From: Chrysoporthe austroafricana | Lineage: Eukaryota; Ascomycota; Sordariomycetes; Diaporthales; Cryphonectriaceae | Length of the DNA stretch: 64,000 bases | Direction: 5' to 3' | NCBI GenBank assembly: GCA_001051155.2 | Contig: JYIP02000006.1 | Coordinates: 62,001-126,000 of the forward strand | Part shown: positions 47,486 to 58,199 of the stretch, piece by piece | Numbering within the stretch: the first letter of the stretch is position 1 | Layout of the letters: every line of letters starts with the position of its first letter | Position numbers and translations under genes: made by a program | Notes under the pieces: generated by a model | The model's database searches: none | Seen by the model: the letters and a program-made list of their open reading frames with translations, nothing else | Told to the model about the DNA's origin: nothing

Positions 47486-49253
47486 CTAATCAAAACCTAG
47501 CCTCTCAGCTGCTTTCTGGACTATTTTCAGCTTCTCAGGGCTTCGGGCCTGGATATTGCAGCCAAATTTCAGCGGTCTTGGAGCCGGCACTGGTTCAAAT
47601 TTAAGAGTCTCTCGAGCCTCGTTTCCATGCTGGTCTACAGGCCACCGGATGTTCACTGCCCATCCCAATTTGGCAAGCAAGATTACCAGGCTCCGCTCCG
47701 CGAACCGAGTTCCAACGCAGGCCCGTCTGCCGTAGCCAAATGCCTCGTAATTGTCGCAGTTTGGGTACACTGACAAGGGCTCCTTATACGTTGGATAGCT
47801 AGGTTCCAGCCATCGGGCAGGATTGAACAATTGGCCATCTGGGTAGACCGCTTTGTCCATGAGGATCGAGCTGATATGGTAAGCAACCAGTATAGCGGCG
47901 GCGAGATGATTAGGCGTTCTTTACTTACGCGAAGGTTGCATGAAATATGGTGCCACCTTCAAAGAAATACCCATCGTAATTGTCATCCTCCTCCAATTGG
48001 TGACTGATACCCATTTCTGCGACAATACTCCTGTAACGGACTCCTTCCTTCACGATTGCCCTGACTGTCGGTAGGTTGGGGATGTCCTCGTAAGTTGGAA
48101 GTCTGGTGCCGCCAACAACCCTGTCGACTTCCTCTTGCAGCTTCTTCTGCCACTGAGGATATTCCATCATCAAGAAGAAAAGTGTCAGCAGGTTGTTGTG
48201 TGGAGAGCGCGTGCCCCCATCTATCATGCCCTGAAACGTATGGACCGACTCCTCTTCCGTGACGGCATAGTCCGCCCGGTTCAAAAGGAAGTGCTTGTAT
48301 ATGGAGTCCATGGCTGACCCGTCTTTCACGCTCTGCTCGATCTTGCGCCGCAGTGACCACATCTGGTCCGAGTATTCAACTCTGAGGCGCTCCATTTGCG
48401 CCAGGCTGGTTACCAACCAGCTTGGCAAGTGCTTCAGTATAGGAAAGACATTACTGGGAAAGCAATCCGGACGGAACGAGTTCATAATCTCGCTGGTGAA
48501 GTCTTCGTTGTGGCGGATGAAGGCATCGGAAGCAGAGCGGATCGAGAAACCCAACATCGAGCTCGTGAGGACAGAGTAGGCGTATCTGAGAAGCTGGTCG
48601 TCAAACGTCAATGGCGAGCGGAGTAAGGCTTGGAGGGTGAAGGTCGCCTCATTGTCCATCAGACTTTGGTACTGGTTGATGGCGGTGACGTTGACCGCAC
48701 TTTGCATCAAGCTCCTTTGGCGGCGCCATCCCTCTTTGACCTGTCAGTGAAGTGAGACGGGCCAATGCTACCGCTGAAACACGGCGGATTGGGTGACTCT
48801 CAGCTTACCATCCTTGGGCCTGAAACCAGGGCTTTGGTTCTTCGAGATGTACTCAACAGCATGGGGGGCTCCGCGGTTTGAGTACTTGCTCCCCCTTTTG
48901 ACAAAGAGGTCACTCGCCATCTGCCCATCTGATAACACCACCTGTTTGATTCCCATGGTATTGAACTGGACAACCGGGCCATACTTCTCAGCCCACCTGC
49001 GATAGACGGTAATGATCCCGGTGCTATCCAAGGAAGCCAGCTCCAGTGCATTCCCGACGATAGGCCATCCTAGGTTGGTCATTGTCAGTCACCAAGTAGA
49101 GATGATTGCGTTGCGCATATAGTGGCTCATACCTCTGGGTCCGGGGATTGGCTTTCCGCGTTTCGCGCGCCAGGGTTTCAAGATATCCAACGCGAGGTAG
49201 TAAAACACAATACCGAGAAGCGGAAGCCACCAAGAAGTTGGCAACGAGATCAT
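47486..49253 (-). CDS. Cytochrome P450 (with atypical I-helix)
   Basis: Membrane-anchored (ER) haem monooxygenase, 523 residues. Exons 49133-49253, 48809-49069, 47929-48733, 47486-47870; all introns GT-AG with matching phase. N-terminal anchor WWLPLLGIVFYYLALDIL, hinge PIPGPRG/WPIVGNALELA, EGVR (ExxR, K helix), PARWLEP and haem loop FGYGRRACVG with the Cys ligand. The I-helix reads MIDGGTRSPHNN where most P450s have (A/G)Gx(D/E)T(T/S), so the acid-Thr pair is replaced by Arg-Ser. Resembles O-methylsterigmatocystin oxidoreductase-like P450s. Tandem upstream of the P450 at 50157-51860, probably oxidising the same terpene or polyketide scaffold. Confidence 0.9.
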
Positions 49254-50156
49254 GGTTGTGGTTTTCCTATAGTTCTGCCTGGATCTCCCGCTTCTCGCGC
49301 TCTATGACCGCCTAGATAGGTACCGAGGTGCGCACTGGGTTCCTGAACGCGCTGTCCAGGCAGCTGGCACTGACAATGAGAAAATTGACAAGGGCTCCCG
49401 GCCGGGGCTGCATCAATCCATAAAACAGAGGGTGAGGCTGTGTTGAAAGCGAGCTCACGTGCTTCAAACCGAAACAAACCAACCAACCATTCAGTGGCCT
49501 TCGGCGTGTGTTCCGCTTTTGGTGAGCTTTCGGCACGCCACGACGCACGTCGGTGCAGAATCTGCCCAGGTGCAGAATTCACTTCCTGCTTATCGATTTT
49601 ACGTCCGAACTGCACACGTGGCTGACTTCGGTGTCGGACCATCACCGCATTGCCTTACTCTACCAGCACGCAAGATGCGGTCAGAATTCGAGGACAGATG
49701 ATTGCGTACGCTCCATTCTCGCCCGGCGATCTTGCTACCCGTCCATGGCCTTCCGGAGGCCGTGAAAACTTACTGAGGACCACGCGAACGCCGCTGGGTA
49801 CGGTCCTATGTCTGACTTGATTGTGAAGAATGCATAGGCGTTGAAGTATCACGTGCGGGCCTTTGGAGGACAAATGAGCATTCCTTCGCGTGGGTGCGTT
49901 TTCCAAGGTCGTCATGGGTTGTCCAGTGCCAAAGTATCAGCATCTGTCTCACAAACCAATCACTGTATATGATAAAACTATTTGACTACGCCCAAAGTCA
50001 CCAAGTGCAGATGTTCCGTACCACCTAGGAACTATCAAGTTATCATAGCAAGGTGGGTAGGCCAAAGTCATGAAATCTGATTTGAAGATCTGGGTGACAA
50101 TGGCGCTATCGTAGACCGTAGAAATACTTGATAGCATGAGTCCGGCTGTGGCACAA
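49254..50156. other. Intergenic between two P450 genes
   Basis: No gene recognised. Contains the P450 upstream region with the palindrome CCCGGCCGGG at 49397-49406, a possible zinc-cluster site. Confidence 0.45.
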
Positions 50157-51860
50157 CTATGCCTGGGTATGTGCGAGAACTCTTTCCGCCTCCTGACCCA
50201 GAAGATGTGCGTCACCAAGATCCTGTTCCTGCTCCGACTCAATGCGACGAATAAGATCAGCATGACGCGGGCTGCGCGGCTCGATCTTGTACGCGAAGGG
50301 CACGGGGCGGTTGACCATGCCCGCAACGGCCTCTAGCTTGACTGGAATCTCGTTGCCGTGCGTGTCCGTAGCCTTGCGGACGTTGAAAGCCGCGAGTAGC
50401 ATCGCGATCGTAATGTAGACACTCCCATCGGCAAAGTATCGGCCAGAGCACGATCGCCGTCCGTAACCGAACGCGATTTCGCTCGGGTCGGGCTCGTTGC
50501 GTGGCGCCAGGTATCTTTTGGGCTTGAACACCATCGGGTCCGAGTAGTCCTTCGGGTCGTGCAGAAACCACCAGAGGGAGGGAAGCAAGAATGACCCCGC
50601 AGGGATGAGGTAGTCCTTGTAAATGATGTCCTCCTCCGACTTGTGTGTCAAGCCCATTGGTCCGACGGGATTCCACCGCCAAGCTTCCTTGACGATCCCG
50701 TCCACGTAAGGCAGATTCTTCCTGTCGTCGAAGTTGGGAAGTCGATCGGAGCCGACGACGCGGTCGATCTCTTCTTGCGCCTCTGTCACCACTTCGGGAT
50801 AAAGCAGCAGACCGAGAATCACACTCTCCATTATGGCAACCGTGCTGTCCGAGCCTGCCGCGTAGAGACTGACAGCACTCCATTTGATGGCTTCTTCGTC
50901 GTCTGGTGCCAAACGAATGCCAATGTCGCTCTTGATCCTCCTCTGCTCGACCAAGTTTGAAACGTAGGATGGACGATTGGCGGCCCGTGACATTTGCCGC
51001 TTCACAAAGTTGTACGGCAACTCTGCTGCGGCCTCATTGATGGCTTTCCACTGCTGAGCCGTCTTTCGATAGCCCAGGCCCGGGAACCACGAGGGCAGGA
51101 GATCTATGGCTGGGATGGAATCGATCACCCAAGACAGCGGCACAAACGCCAGAGACAGATTGTCCATGGCGTGCTCAATCAGCGTGACGAGCGGGTCTGC
51201 CTTGATCCTCTCGATCGAATAGCCATACGTGATTTTTAAGATGATGGCCGCTGCTAGACTATGGCCCAAGATTGATATTAGCCTGCGACCTTGCAACTCA
51301 AGTCGACACCACGGAAGAGCTGTGACATACGTTTTCAAATACACCATCATGCTGTTTGGGTTGTGAAATGTCTGGATAATGAATCGCAAGGCTTCCTTCT
51401 CCTGCGTGGCCTGGAAGCCAGCGGCAAGTCCTTTGGTGCCAATTTCCTGGTGGACCATCTTTCGATGTTTCCGGTACTTGTCTGTGTACTGGTGTGTGAT
51501 GAGGAAGTTCTCAAAGCCACAGAGCCTGGCGAAATTCAGCTGCGGCCTCGCCGAGGTCTTCTGTGCCTTCTTGCCCATCACCGTGTTGGCAGCCTCCTTG
51601 TCGTGGAAAATAACGAGCGTCTGGCCCATCACTGTGACAGAGCTGATGGAACCATAAGTGTCCTTGTGATTGAACCAATGCTGATATTCAGGTGTCCCGT
51701 GTGGTGGAAGATCGCGAATATTGCCCACGATGGGCAAAGGCTTGGGCCCCGGAGGCAGACTGTGGTCTGTTGTTCGCCACAGACATTTTCGAATCACTAA
51801 TAGGCCCAAGGCTATCACAAACGCTATGGTACCGACTTCAAAGGACAATGTGTTCGCCAT
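50157..51860 (-). CDS. Cytochrome P450
   Basis: 543 residues in two exons: 51331-51860 and 50157-51258. The intron 51259-51330 (GTATGT...CATAG) is 72 bp and has no stop, so an uninterrupted ORF misleadingly reads through it. Start at 51860 gives an N-terminal anchor (TIAFVIALGLLVI) and LPPGPKPLPIVGNI. I-helix AAGSDST (proton-relay Asp/Ser-Thr present), EAWRWNP (ExxR), and haem loop FGYGRRSCSG with Cys. CYP64-like general family. Divergent from the UbiA-type cyclase gene across 483 bp. In fumagillin biosynthesis a multifunctional P450 acts directly on the cyclase product, and this neighbour is the natural candidate. Confidence 0.93.
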   Translation of the reverse strand: MANTLSFEVGTIAFVIALGLLVIRKCLWRTTDHSLPPGPKPLPIVGNIRDLPPHGTPEYQHWFNHKDTYGSISSVTVMGQTLVIFHDKEAANTVMGKKAQKTSARPQLNFARLCGFENFLITHQYTDKYRKHRKMVHQEIGTKGLAAGFQATQEKEALRFIIQTFHNPNSMMVYLKTYVTALPWCRLELQGRRLISILGHSLAAAIILKITYGYSIERIKADPLVTLIEHAMDNLSLAFVPLSWVIDSIPAIDLLPSWFPGLGYRKTAQQWKAINEAAAELPYNFVKRQMSRAANRPSYVSNLVEQRRIKSDIGIRLAPDDEEAIKWSAVSLYAAGSDSTVAIMESVILGLLLYPEVVTEAQEEIDRVVGSDRLPNFDDRKNLPYVDGIVKEAWRWNPVGPMGLTHKSEEDIIYKDYLIPAGSFLLPSLWWFLHDPKDYSDPMVFKPKRYLAPRNEPDPSEIAFGYGRRSCSGRYFADGSVYITIAMLLAAFNVRKATDTHGNEIPVKLEAVAGMVNRPVPFAYKIEPRSPRHADLIRRIESEQEQDLGDAHLLGQEAERVLAHTQA

Positions 51861-52343
51861 GATGTTTTGACAAGGAGGACGATGTTGAAACTCTTCGTGC
51901 GCGAGACCATAAACGACCAAGTGATGTAGCCCGTATGAGTAAGACCTTGTGTGTCCCTTTTCCCCGGATGCGCAATGAGCGTGTGGGACGCGAGGGGAAT
52001 TTAAACTCATTTTCTCCCTTAGTCCACAATCATGACTTCCTCCGAAACTTCAGGGTGACGTTCGGTGAGAATCATGTTGGCAGCCGATGGTGGAGAGGTA
52101 GGCGACGACCTCGGCCTCGCAGTGCTTCCCATCCCCACCCACATGCACATGGTTTCGGTACTTAATCTTGATACTTCATGTACAACAGATAGCAGGGCAG
52201 GTTTCCTATAATGGTACGCATAAGATGCCTGCTGCTCGCAGGGAAGGGAGATCAGCCAACTCTGTCCTGGAACACGAGCTTAGCTACCCTACCTACTCTT
52301 ACGCGTACCAAATCGCTTTTACACGACTTCATCAACAGCAAAC
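51861..52343. promoter_or_regulatory. Divergent promoter, P450 / UbiA-type cyclase
   Basis: 483 bp between start codons. Contains CCTCGGCCTCG near 52108-52118. No clear TATA box. Confidence 0.45.
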
Positions 52344-53588
52344 ATGAAAATATACGTAAGATCAGCGACTCGAATTACCGAGTGTATAAGGGTTCTGTAC
52401 CTATTCGGTAAATCTGATATCCCTGTGGCTGTTCTACCCACGGTGCGTTTTTCGGCTCAGAAAATATCCTAACCATTTGTCTGCGAGCTTGCTACTGACG
52501 AATGCAAAGATGGCAATCGCCATCGTCCTAGCTGGTCCATCGAGTCCCTATCTCATCTTGAAAAGCTTTCTATGGACTCAATTGCATTTACTTACCTTTC
52601 AGGTATGTTTACGACACTCTGGAGACTGACTTGTGCTTGGCTCACAATGGCGCAGATAAAAAATCAAGTCAGTCTATTATCCCACCACCTGCTTCTCGAC
52701 CGTCCTTTTACTTACGTAGAGAGCTAGATAAACGGCATAGAAGAGGACAGGATCTCGAAACCCCATCGACCTCTGACCTCGGGTATGATATCCAGTTACA
52801 ATGCTAACTTGCTCTATTATGGCCTATTCATATCCATGTGGGCGGCAGCCTATTTCATGGAGACCGTCTCATGCACACTGATCTACTCTGTGGCCATCGT
52901 GATCTATAACGAGGGAGGTCTGGCTGCAATACCCATCGTCAAAAATGTCATTGGCGCGATAGGGCTTGGTTGCTATTGCTGGGGAAGCACCATTATCCTC
53001 GGTATGGTCCTCGAGCATCTTCTTGACTTGAAAAAGAATCTCGGACTGCGCTGACAGTATCACAGATCAGGGAAGGCAATTAAGTGGCACGAAAGCAATC
53101 GCCTTGATCGTAATACCTGCCATATTCAGTACTACCGTAAGTAGATTATTCTGCGCCGAGTGGAATCTTGGAATTGGTACCGACGACCAACCTTGAATTG
53201 TAGGGTCACGCTCAAGATTTCCGTGATCGCTCAGGCGATCTCCTGATGGGCCGCAAGACGATCCCACTGCTCCTCTCACAACCAGTAGCCCGTTGGTCCC
53301 TCGCCATCATGATCGCAGGATGGACAATAGCCTTGGTTGCACTGTGGCAACCCCCGGTCTTGGCTAGCATTGCATTTACTGCACTGGGCTTGCAGTGCCT
53401 GAGTGGCTATCTCCGGAGCTACGACGAGAAAGACGACTACGTGTCGTATTGCTGGTACGGGGTTAGTTACAACCACCCAAGCTCAGTTTTATGACCACTA
53501 TGAAGCTCACAATTTGCTGAGACAGGTCTGGCTTCTTGTAGGCAACCTACTGCCTATTTTTCCTAGATTGAGGGGCGAGATGTACTAG
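52344..53588 (+). CDS. UbiA-superfamily membrane terpene cyclase/prenyltransferase (Fma-TC-like)
   Basis: Integral membrane enzyme of about 289 residues in seven exons: 52344-52442, 52510-52602, 52656-52667 (a 12-nt microexon), 52728-53001, 53066-53136, 53204-53461, 53526-53588. Introns are GT-AG; exon phases are consistent. First Mg/diphosphate motif NQINGIEEDRISKPHRP; second QDFRDRSGD followed by GRKTIPLLL, both UbiA hallmarks. Hydrophobic helices between them (LLYYGLFISMWAAAYF, IALIVIPAIFSTT). C-terminus VWLLVGNLLPIFPRLRGE. Related small fungal UbiA proteins include Fma-TC, which cyclises farnesyl diphosphate to beta-trans-bergamotene in fumagillin biosynthesis. MetAP genes nearby favour that role, but a prenyltransferase acting on an aromatic acceptor cannot be excluded from sequence alone. 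Confidence 0.85.
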
Positions 53589-54127
53589 ATGCATTTTGGT
53601 GCTACTGCACACAATGAGTGCCAGGGGGGTCCGGCGCCACCGATGACGAGAAAGAGAGTTGGAAACGGTGACGGTTGAAATATTATGATGATGAATGCTT
53701 TTCATGTCCATTTACTATTTCCCTGCTGGCAGCCTGGGTGGACTTGTTAAAAGGGCCGGAAAATTGGTGATTAGTACTTCCTCTTCGTGGTGGAACAAGT
53801 TCGATCCTAGCTTGTCTTTCTTCGATGCTATTTCATCACTCTCTGACTCATGAATGACTGCTCATCGATCACAAATGTCACCGCCCTGGACACTTGGAGA
53901 CCGTGTTGTTTCGTGGCTTTCACTTTTCCCGAGTCGTGACTGAGATTCTATATACTGCGTTGGCATACGGTGCAACGGCGGGCTGGACGTTCACATTATA
54001 CAGCTTCACTATCGTTTGAGGGAAACAAAAATGTACCTTAGTATATGTCTGCTTAGACTTGAACTGCATCATTGATTCATAGGTAATAATATCTCATAGT
54101 GAGACGCAACGATCTCGATCACTCAAC
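53589..54127. other. Intergenic between convergent genes
   Basis: 3' flanks of the UbiA-type gene and of the monooxygenase-methyltransferase. No gene or repeat recognised. Confidence 0.5.
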
Positions 54128-56887
54128 TCAGACTGCCGTAGACAATAAGAGAGCGGTGTGTCTCTCGGGCTCTGGAAAATCGTAAGCAGCCAGATCGACG
54201 CCGGAAAAGCCAGCATTTTTGAGATGTTCGTCCCATTGCTCAGCAGACTGCAGGGGGCTCTCCGTCCTTCCTTCATCAACACCCAGCCACCAACCTGAGA
54301 GACATCCAAAAGCCATATTGATGTATGGAGTCAATCTGGTGAGTTCGACAAGCCCAAGTACCCCGCCGGGCTTCATCAATTTGCGAATAGTGCCCAGGGA
54401 TTTGGCCAAGGATCGCGTTGCGTGAATGACGTTGGCCGCGATGATCAAGTCGTAAGCGTGCTCTTCGAAGCCCTGCTTCGCCGCGTCAATCTCCACATTC
54501 AGGGTCTTGAAGGTGAGGAGATGTTTCCATTTCTTCAAGGTGGATTCACCGGTCTTGAAGAACCCGTGAGAGATGTCAGTGTACATGTATTCTCTGCAGA
54601 ACCTCTCCCCATGAGGACTGCACGCCTGAAGGACTTGAAGGGTCGTGCTACCGGTTCCGGCGCCGACTTCGAGGATCCTAATGTTCTTTTTCTGGGAGAC
54701 CAGCCGCTTTGCGTATTCCGCCACATAGCGGTTGGTCCGGGCGCCTTCGTCGGACAGATACATGCGAAACAGGAGGTCGCCCTTCAGGATGTGGAAGAGC
54801 GGGTCGGTCTTTCCGGTCAGCAGTCGGACCAGCTCAGGCCCAATCCTGTCAATTGCTTCGCCCTCGACGCCCATCTTCGACGTCAGCCGATCCAGCTCTT
54901 CCCTGGTATTCGGACATCGCTGAATGAGCGCTGACCCGGAATCCGACTTGACGAACTGCTGCAGCACTTTCCACCAGTGGACTTGGTAATCCTGTTTGAC
55001 CGCAAGACGCTGCTCATGCATCTCATTGACAGCCCAGTCGATGTACCGAGCACAGATGGCAGAGCCCAGATTGAATTTCTCTTCCGGGGATATTCCAGCT
55101 TGATCAGACTGCAAGGGCACAGTGACCGACTCTAGTTCGTCAGCTGTGATGATCACGCCGCCCACCTTGGTGTTGTGGTCTGCTCCGCCGTTCGTCAAAT
55201 GAGAGGTGAAGTTCATGTGCGCCCAATTCGTGTTGACTTCGTCATCCAGCCAGGTTCTCCACGACGGGACGCCGCCGAAATAGAACATGACCATGGGAGG
55301 CCTTCCCGGTATGTTGGCTCCCACAAACCAGGAGCGAGTCTCCTTGGCTGACTTTCCGAACCGATACGAGTCCCAGATGCCGTCAACGTGATCCGTCCAG
55401 GCCTTTTGTGCTTCCTCCTTGACGTCGATACTGGCGAGACCTTTTTTCTCCATGTGACGGATCGTTTTGCCGACCCAGTTTCCGACGATGTCCAGAGGGA
55501 CCGGGAGATTCCCGATGGGCACATGAGGGCCCAAGATCATGAACATGTTGGGGAAGCCAGACACCAGAGCCCCCGCGAAAGTCGCAAGCTTTTCGTCCCA
55601 ACACGCCTTAAGAGACTTGCCCTGCGTCCCTTGGATGTCCACGTCGATCAAGGCTCCAATGCCGGTATCGAATCCCAATGCGAACACAACCACATCAAAC
55701 TCGCATTCGGTCCCAGCCGTCCGGATCCCTTTCTCGTAAAACACGATGTCATCCTGACTGACATCGATCAGGTTGACATTCGGCTGATTGAAAGCTTCAT
55801 AGTAGAAGTTGCCGCAGGGCGACCGCTTGGCGCCGAAGGGGTATTTGGGACACAGAAGCTCGGCCGTTTCTGGATTCCGAACAATAGCGCGAATCTTCTG
55901 ACGTATGTACTCCGCTGTCATCTCGTTGGCACTCGGGTCCGTGAAAATGTCATCAAACGTCTCGTATTGAAAGGGAAAATTCCCACGTTCCCAGCCCTGA
56001 TCGAAAACTTGCCGAATGTCACTGGCGGCCGCCGCACCCTTGATTGTCTTCCCGTTTGTTGTGTTGAGCGCGTGACCGCCTGGGTGAGATACTGCACGCT
56101 GCCAGGTAGCAGCATGGTGCTTCTTGATGCCGAGAGCTTCACACTCATCCATGGCATGATTGCGGCCCGGGAGTACGTAGCTAGGTGTGCGTTGGTAGAC
56201 AGTGAGTTCTTTGGCAACGTGGGCCAGCTCAGGAATAAGCTGGACTCCGGTAGACCCCGTTCCGATGACGGCGATGCGCTTGTCCTGAAGGTCGACCTTG
56301 TGCGTAGGCCAGCTGGACGCCTGATACCACTCGCCCTGGTACGACTCGAAGCCATGAAAATCTGGAACCTTCGGTTTGGAAATGAGCCCGACGGCCGGTA
56401 AAAAGTAACGACAAGTCGTGGAAGAGCCGTCTGCGGTGGTGACTGTCCATATTTTCTCGGCCTCGCTGTAGTGAGCGGCCAAAACCCGTGTTTCAAACTC
56501 AATATGCTTGCGAAGCTGGTAGCGATCTGCCTTTCATGTCAGTGAACGAGGTTCATTGGCCTAGATTGATTTGGGTGAGAACTGAGGAACAGGAGACTAA
56601 CCAGCAATACGACTCAGATATCGTTGAAGCTCTTGTTGGGAAGGACAACGGTCACGGAAGTCCCAATCCTCCAGCAGCTCCGAAGCGAAGCTCAAGAGGT
56701 ACACTGATGCATCGCAGTCACAACGCGATCCAGGGTAGCGGTTCCACCACCAGGTGCCTCCCACGTCCGATGCAGCGTCGAAACACTTGATGGTGAGGCC
56801 CAGCTGATCCAACTCCCACATCGTTCTGATGCCGCTGAAGCCTGCACCGACGACGATGGCATCGTAAGCCACAGCTTGACTCTTCAT
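54128..56887 (-). CDS. Flavin monooxygenase-methyltransferase fusion (PsoF-like)
   Basis: 894 residues, exons 56602-56887 and 54128-56526 (intron 56527-56601, GTTAGT...GGCAG). The N-terminal about 540 residues are a Baeyer-Villiger-type flavoprotein: GAGFSG (FAD), [17 protein letters not shown] (NADPH). The fingerprint FxGxxxHxxxWP appears as [12 protein letters not shown], with Gln for the usual His. The C-terminal about 300 residues are a PKS-type C-methyltransferase: [14 protein letters not shown] (SAM motif I), [29 protein letters not shown]. The pseurotin enzyme PsoF has this same order and does both methylation and oxidation. Here it may methylate the polyketide in trans and oxidise or epoxidise the product. 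An upstream frame to 56929 adds 14 codons. Divergent from 57510. Confidence 0.9.
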
Positions 56888-57509
56888 GGCTGGCTCGATT
56901 TTGCGTTCTCCCGCACAACGCCTTTCCAATGTCTTCTTTCTTTGTTTCTAGCTACAGCACTGGCCTTGCGCTTGAGCAGTCAGCACCCATGGATTCCAAG
57001 GGCTGAATACTCATATTGGCAAAGTTTAGCATCGCCATCTACGACTATTTATCACCTGTTGTACAATCGTGACAGTCTGCACTAAAGCCGTCCAAAAGGG
57101 AAAAAAAGATAAGGCGCTAAGCCATGGTCGTCGTCAAGACTGCCCAGGTGGAGAATTCGGAAAAGGATGCTCCGTGGTGCGGAGCAAACGCCGGCAAACG
57201 AACAAGCAGCCGAACTTTTCGGATGCAATCCAGGGCAGCCCGAACGCCCCGTCTTGATGAGAGGCTTGCGGCGACGTCCAACGCGGGTGGCCTGTTTGCA
57301 CAGCCTGTAGCTGGAATGGCATCACGCGGCCGAAATCTAACCACCATGCTGTATTATGGCCGACCGGATATGTGACCTGACATCTTTGGCCGGTTTTAGT
57401 GTAGACAGCACAATGCCATGTACTTATCCCAGAGGTCTGAATTCGTCAACCACCCAGCCGGAGTGAATCTAGCATAGGCAGCACGAGCAATCAAATCGTT
57501 CAACTCGAA
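56888..57509. promoter_or_regulatory. Divergent promoter, FMO-MT fusion / membrane protein
   Basis: 622 bp. Contains GCGGCCGA (CGGCCG at 57327-57332), GGCCGACCGG (about 57358) and GGCCGG (about 57390), plausible zinc-cluster-factor half-sites. Confidence 0.45.
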
Positions 57510-58055
57510 ATGCCGAGCATGTCGTCCCTGATCAACACCGACAAGTGCCCCCAGCTGGGTGCGGCCCTCCTGCGAGTCTCCCCGCTGGTCGTCTCGTCGG
57601 CATCTCTCATGTTCAGCTGGGCCCAAGACATCTCGCTCGGCGCGTTCCTCCACCCCAGCCTGCGTGACGACCCAGCTCACCCGAGCGGCAAGATCCTGCC
57701 GCGCTACCTGCCTGCGTTCATGGGACCGGGCATTTGGGGCATCGGCCTGACCTACCCATCGGCTACCATCCTGTGCATCGCCAACGGACTCAGCGGCCAG
57801 AGTCCTGGCGTTCGTCATTTGTATCTCGCCGGGGCGGCGTTCAGCATCGCGCATTTCTGCTGGGGACCCAAGATGTTTGCCATTCTGGCTCGCATTCAAG
57901 ATGCAAAGACGGCTGGGGTTCCCAACGAGAAAGCCCTCCAAGATTGGCTGCCCAATCACCACACGCGCACCCTGTTGGTAAACGCCCCAGCGTTTCTCTG
58001 CATCTTCGGTGCCACCTTGGCTACTGTCATGGAGGGATTGGCCATAGAGGCTTAG
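57510..58055 (+). CDS. Small integral membrane protein, DUF1772/anthrone-oxygenase-like
   Basis: 181 residues, single exon, ATG at 57510. About four hydrophobic segments: SPLVVSSASLMFSWAQDISL (about 24-43), PAFMGPGIWGIGLTYPSAT (about 69-87), LYLAGAAFSIAHFCW (about 104-118) and LLVNAPAFLCIFGATLATV (about 154-172). The layout and the final WLPNHHTRTLLVNAPA stretch resemble DUF1772 proteins, some of which (HypC-like) assist anthrone oxidation, but similarity is weak and no reaction can be assigned. Divergent from the FMO-MT fusion; convergent with the hydrolase gene, 144 bp apart. Confidence 0.75.
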   Translation: MPSMSSLINTDKCPQLGAALLRVSPLVVSSASLMFSWAQDISLGAFLHPSLRDDPAHPSGKILPRYLPAFMGPGIWGIGLTYPSATILCIANGLSGQSPGVRHLYLAGAAFSIAHFCWGPKMFAILARIQDAKTAGVPNEKALQDWLPNHHTRTLLVNAPAFLCIFGATLATVMEGLAIEA

Positions 58056-58199
58056 GCAGGGAAAGCTATTGGATCACACAAGCCTTACACCGCAAAGGCA
58101 TGCAATTCTTAGACAGACTGTTACTCCATCGACGGTATGGTTGTCATGTAGTATATACTTCAGTACCTAGGCTAGTTCTTGTTGAGCACACCCAATTAT

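Noticed and set aside
50157..52010. Single-exon 617-residue P450
   Set aside because: The frame starts upstream of the natural ATG and reads through a 72-bp intron without stops; the spliced 543-residue form fits the family better.
55388..56401. 337-codon plus-strand ORF inside the FMO-MT gene
   Set aside because: Antisense shadow of a conserved GC-rich coding region; no recognisable domain.
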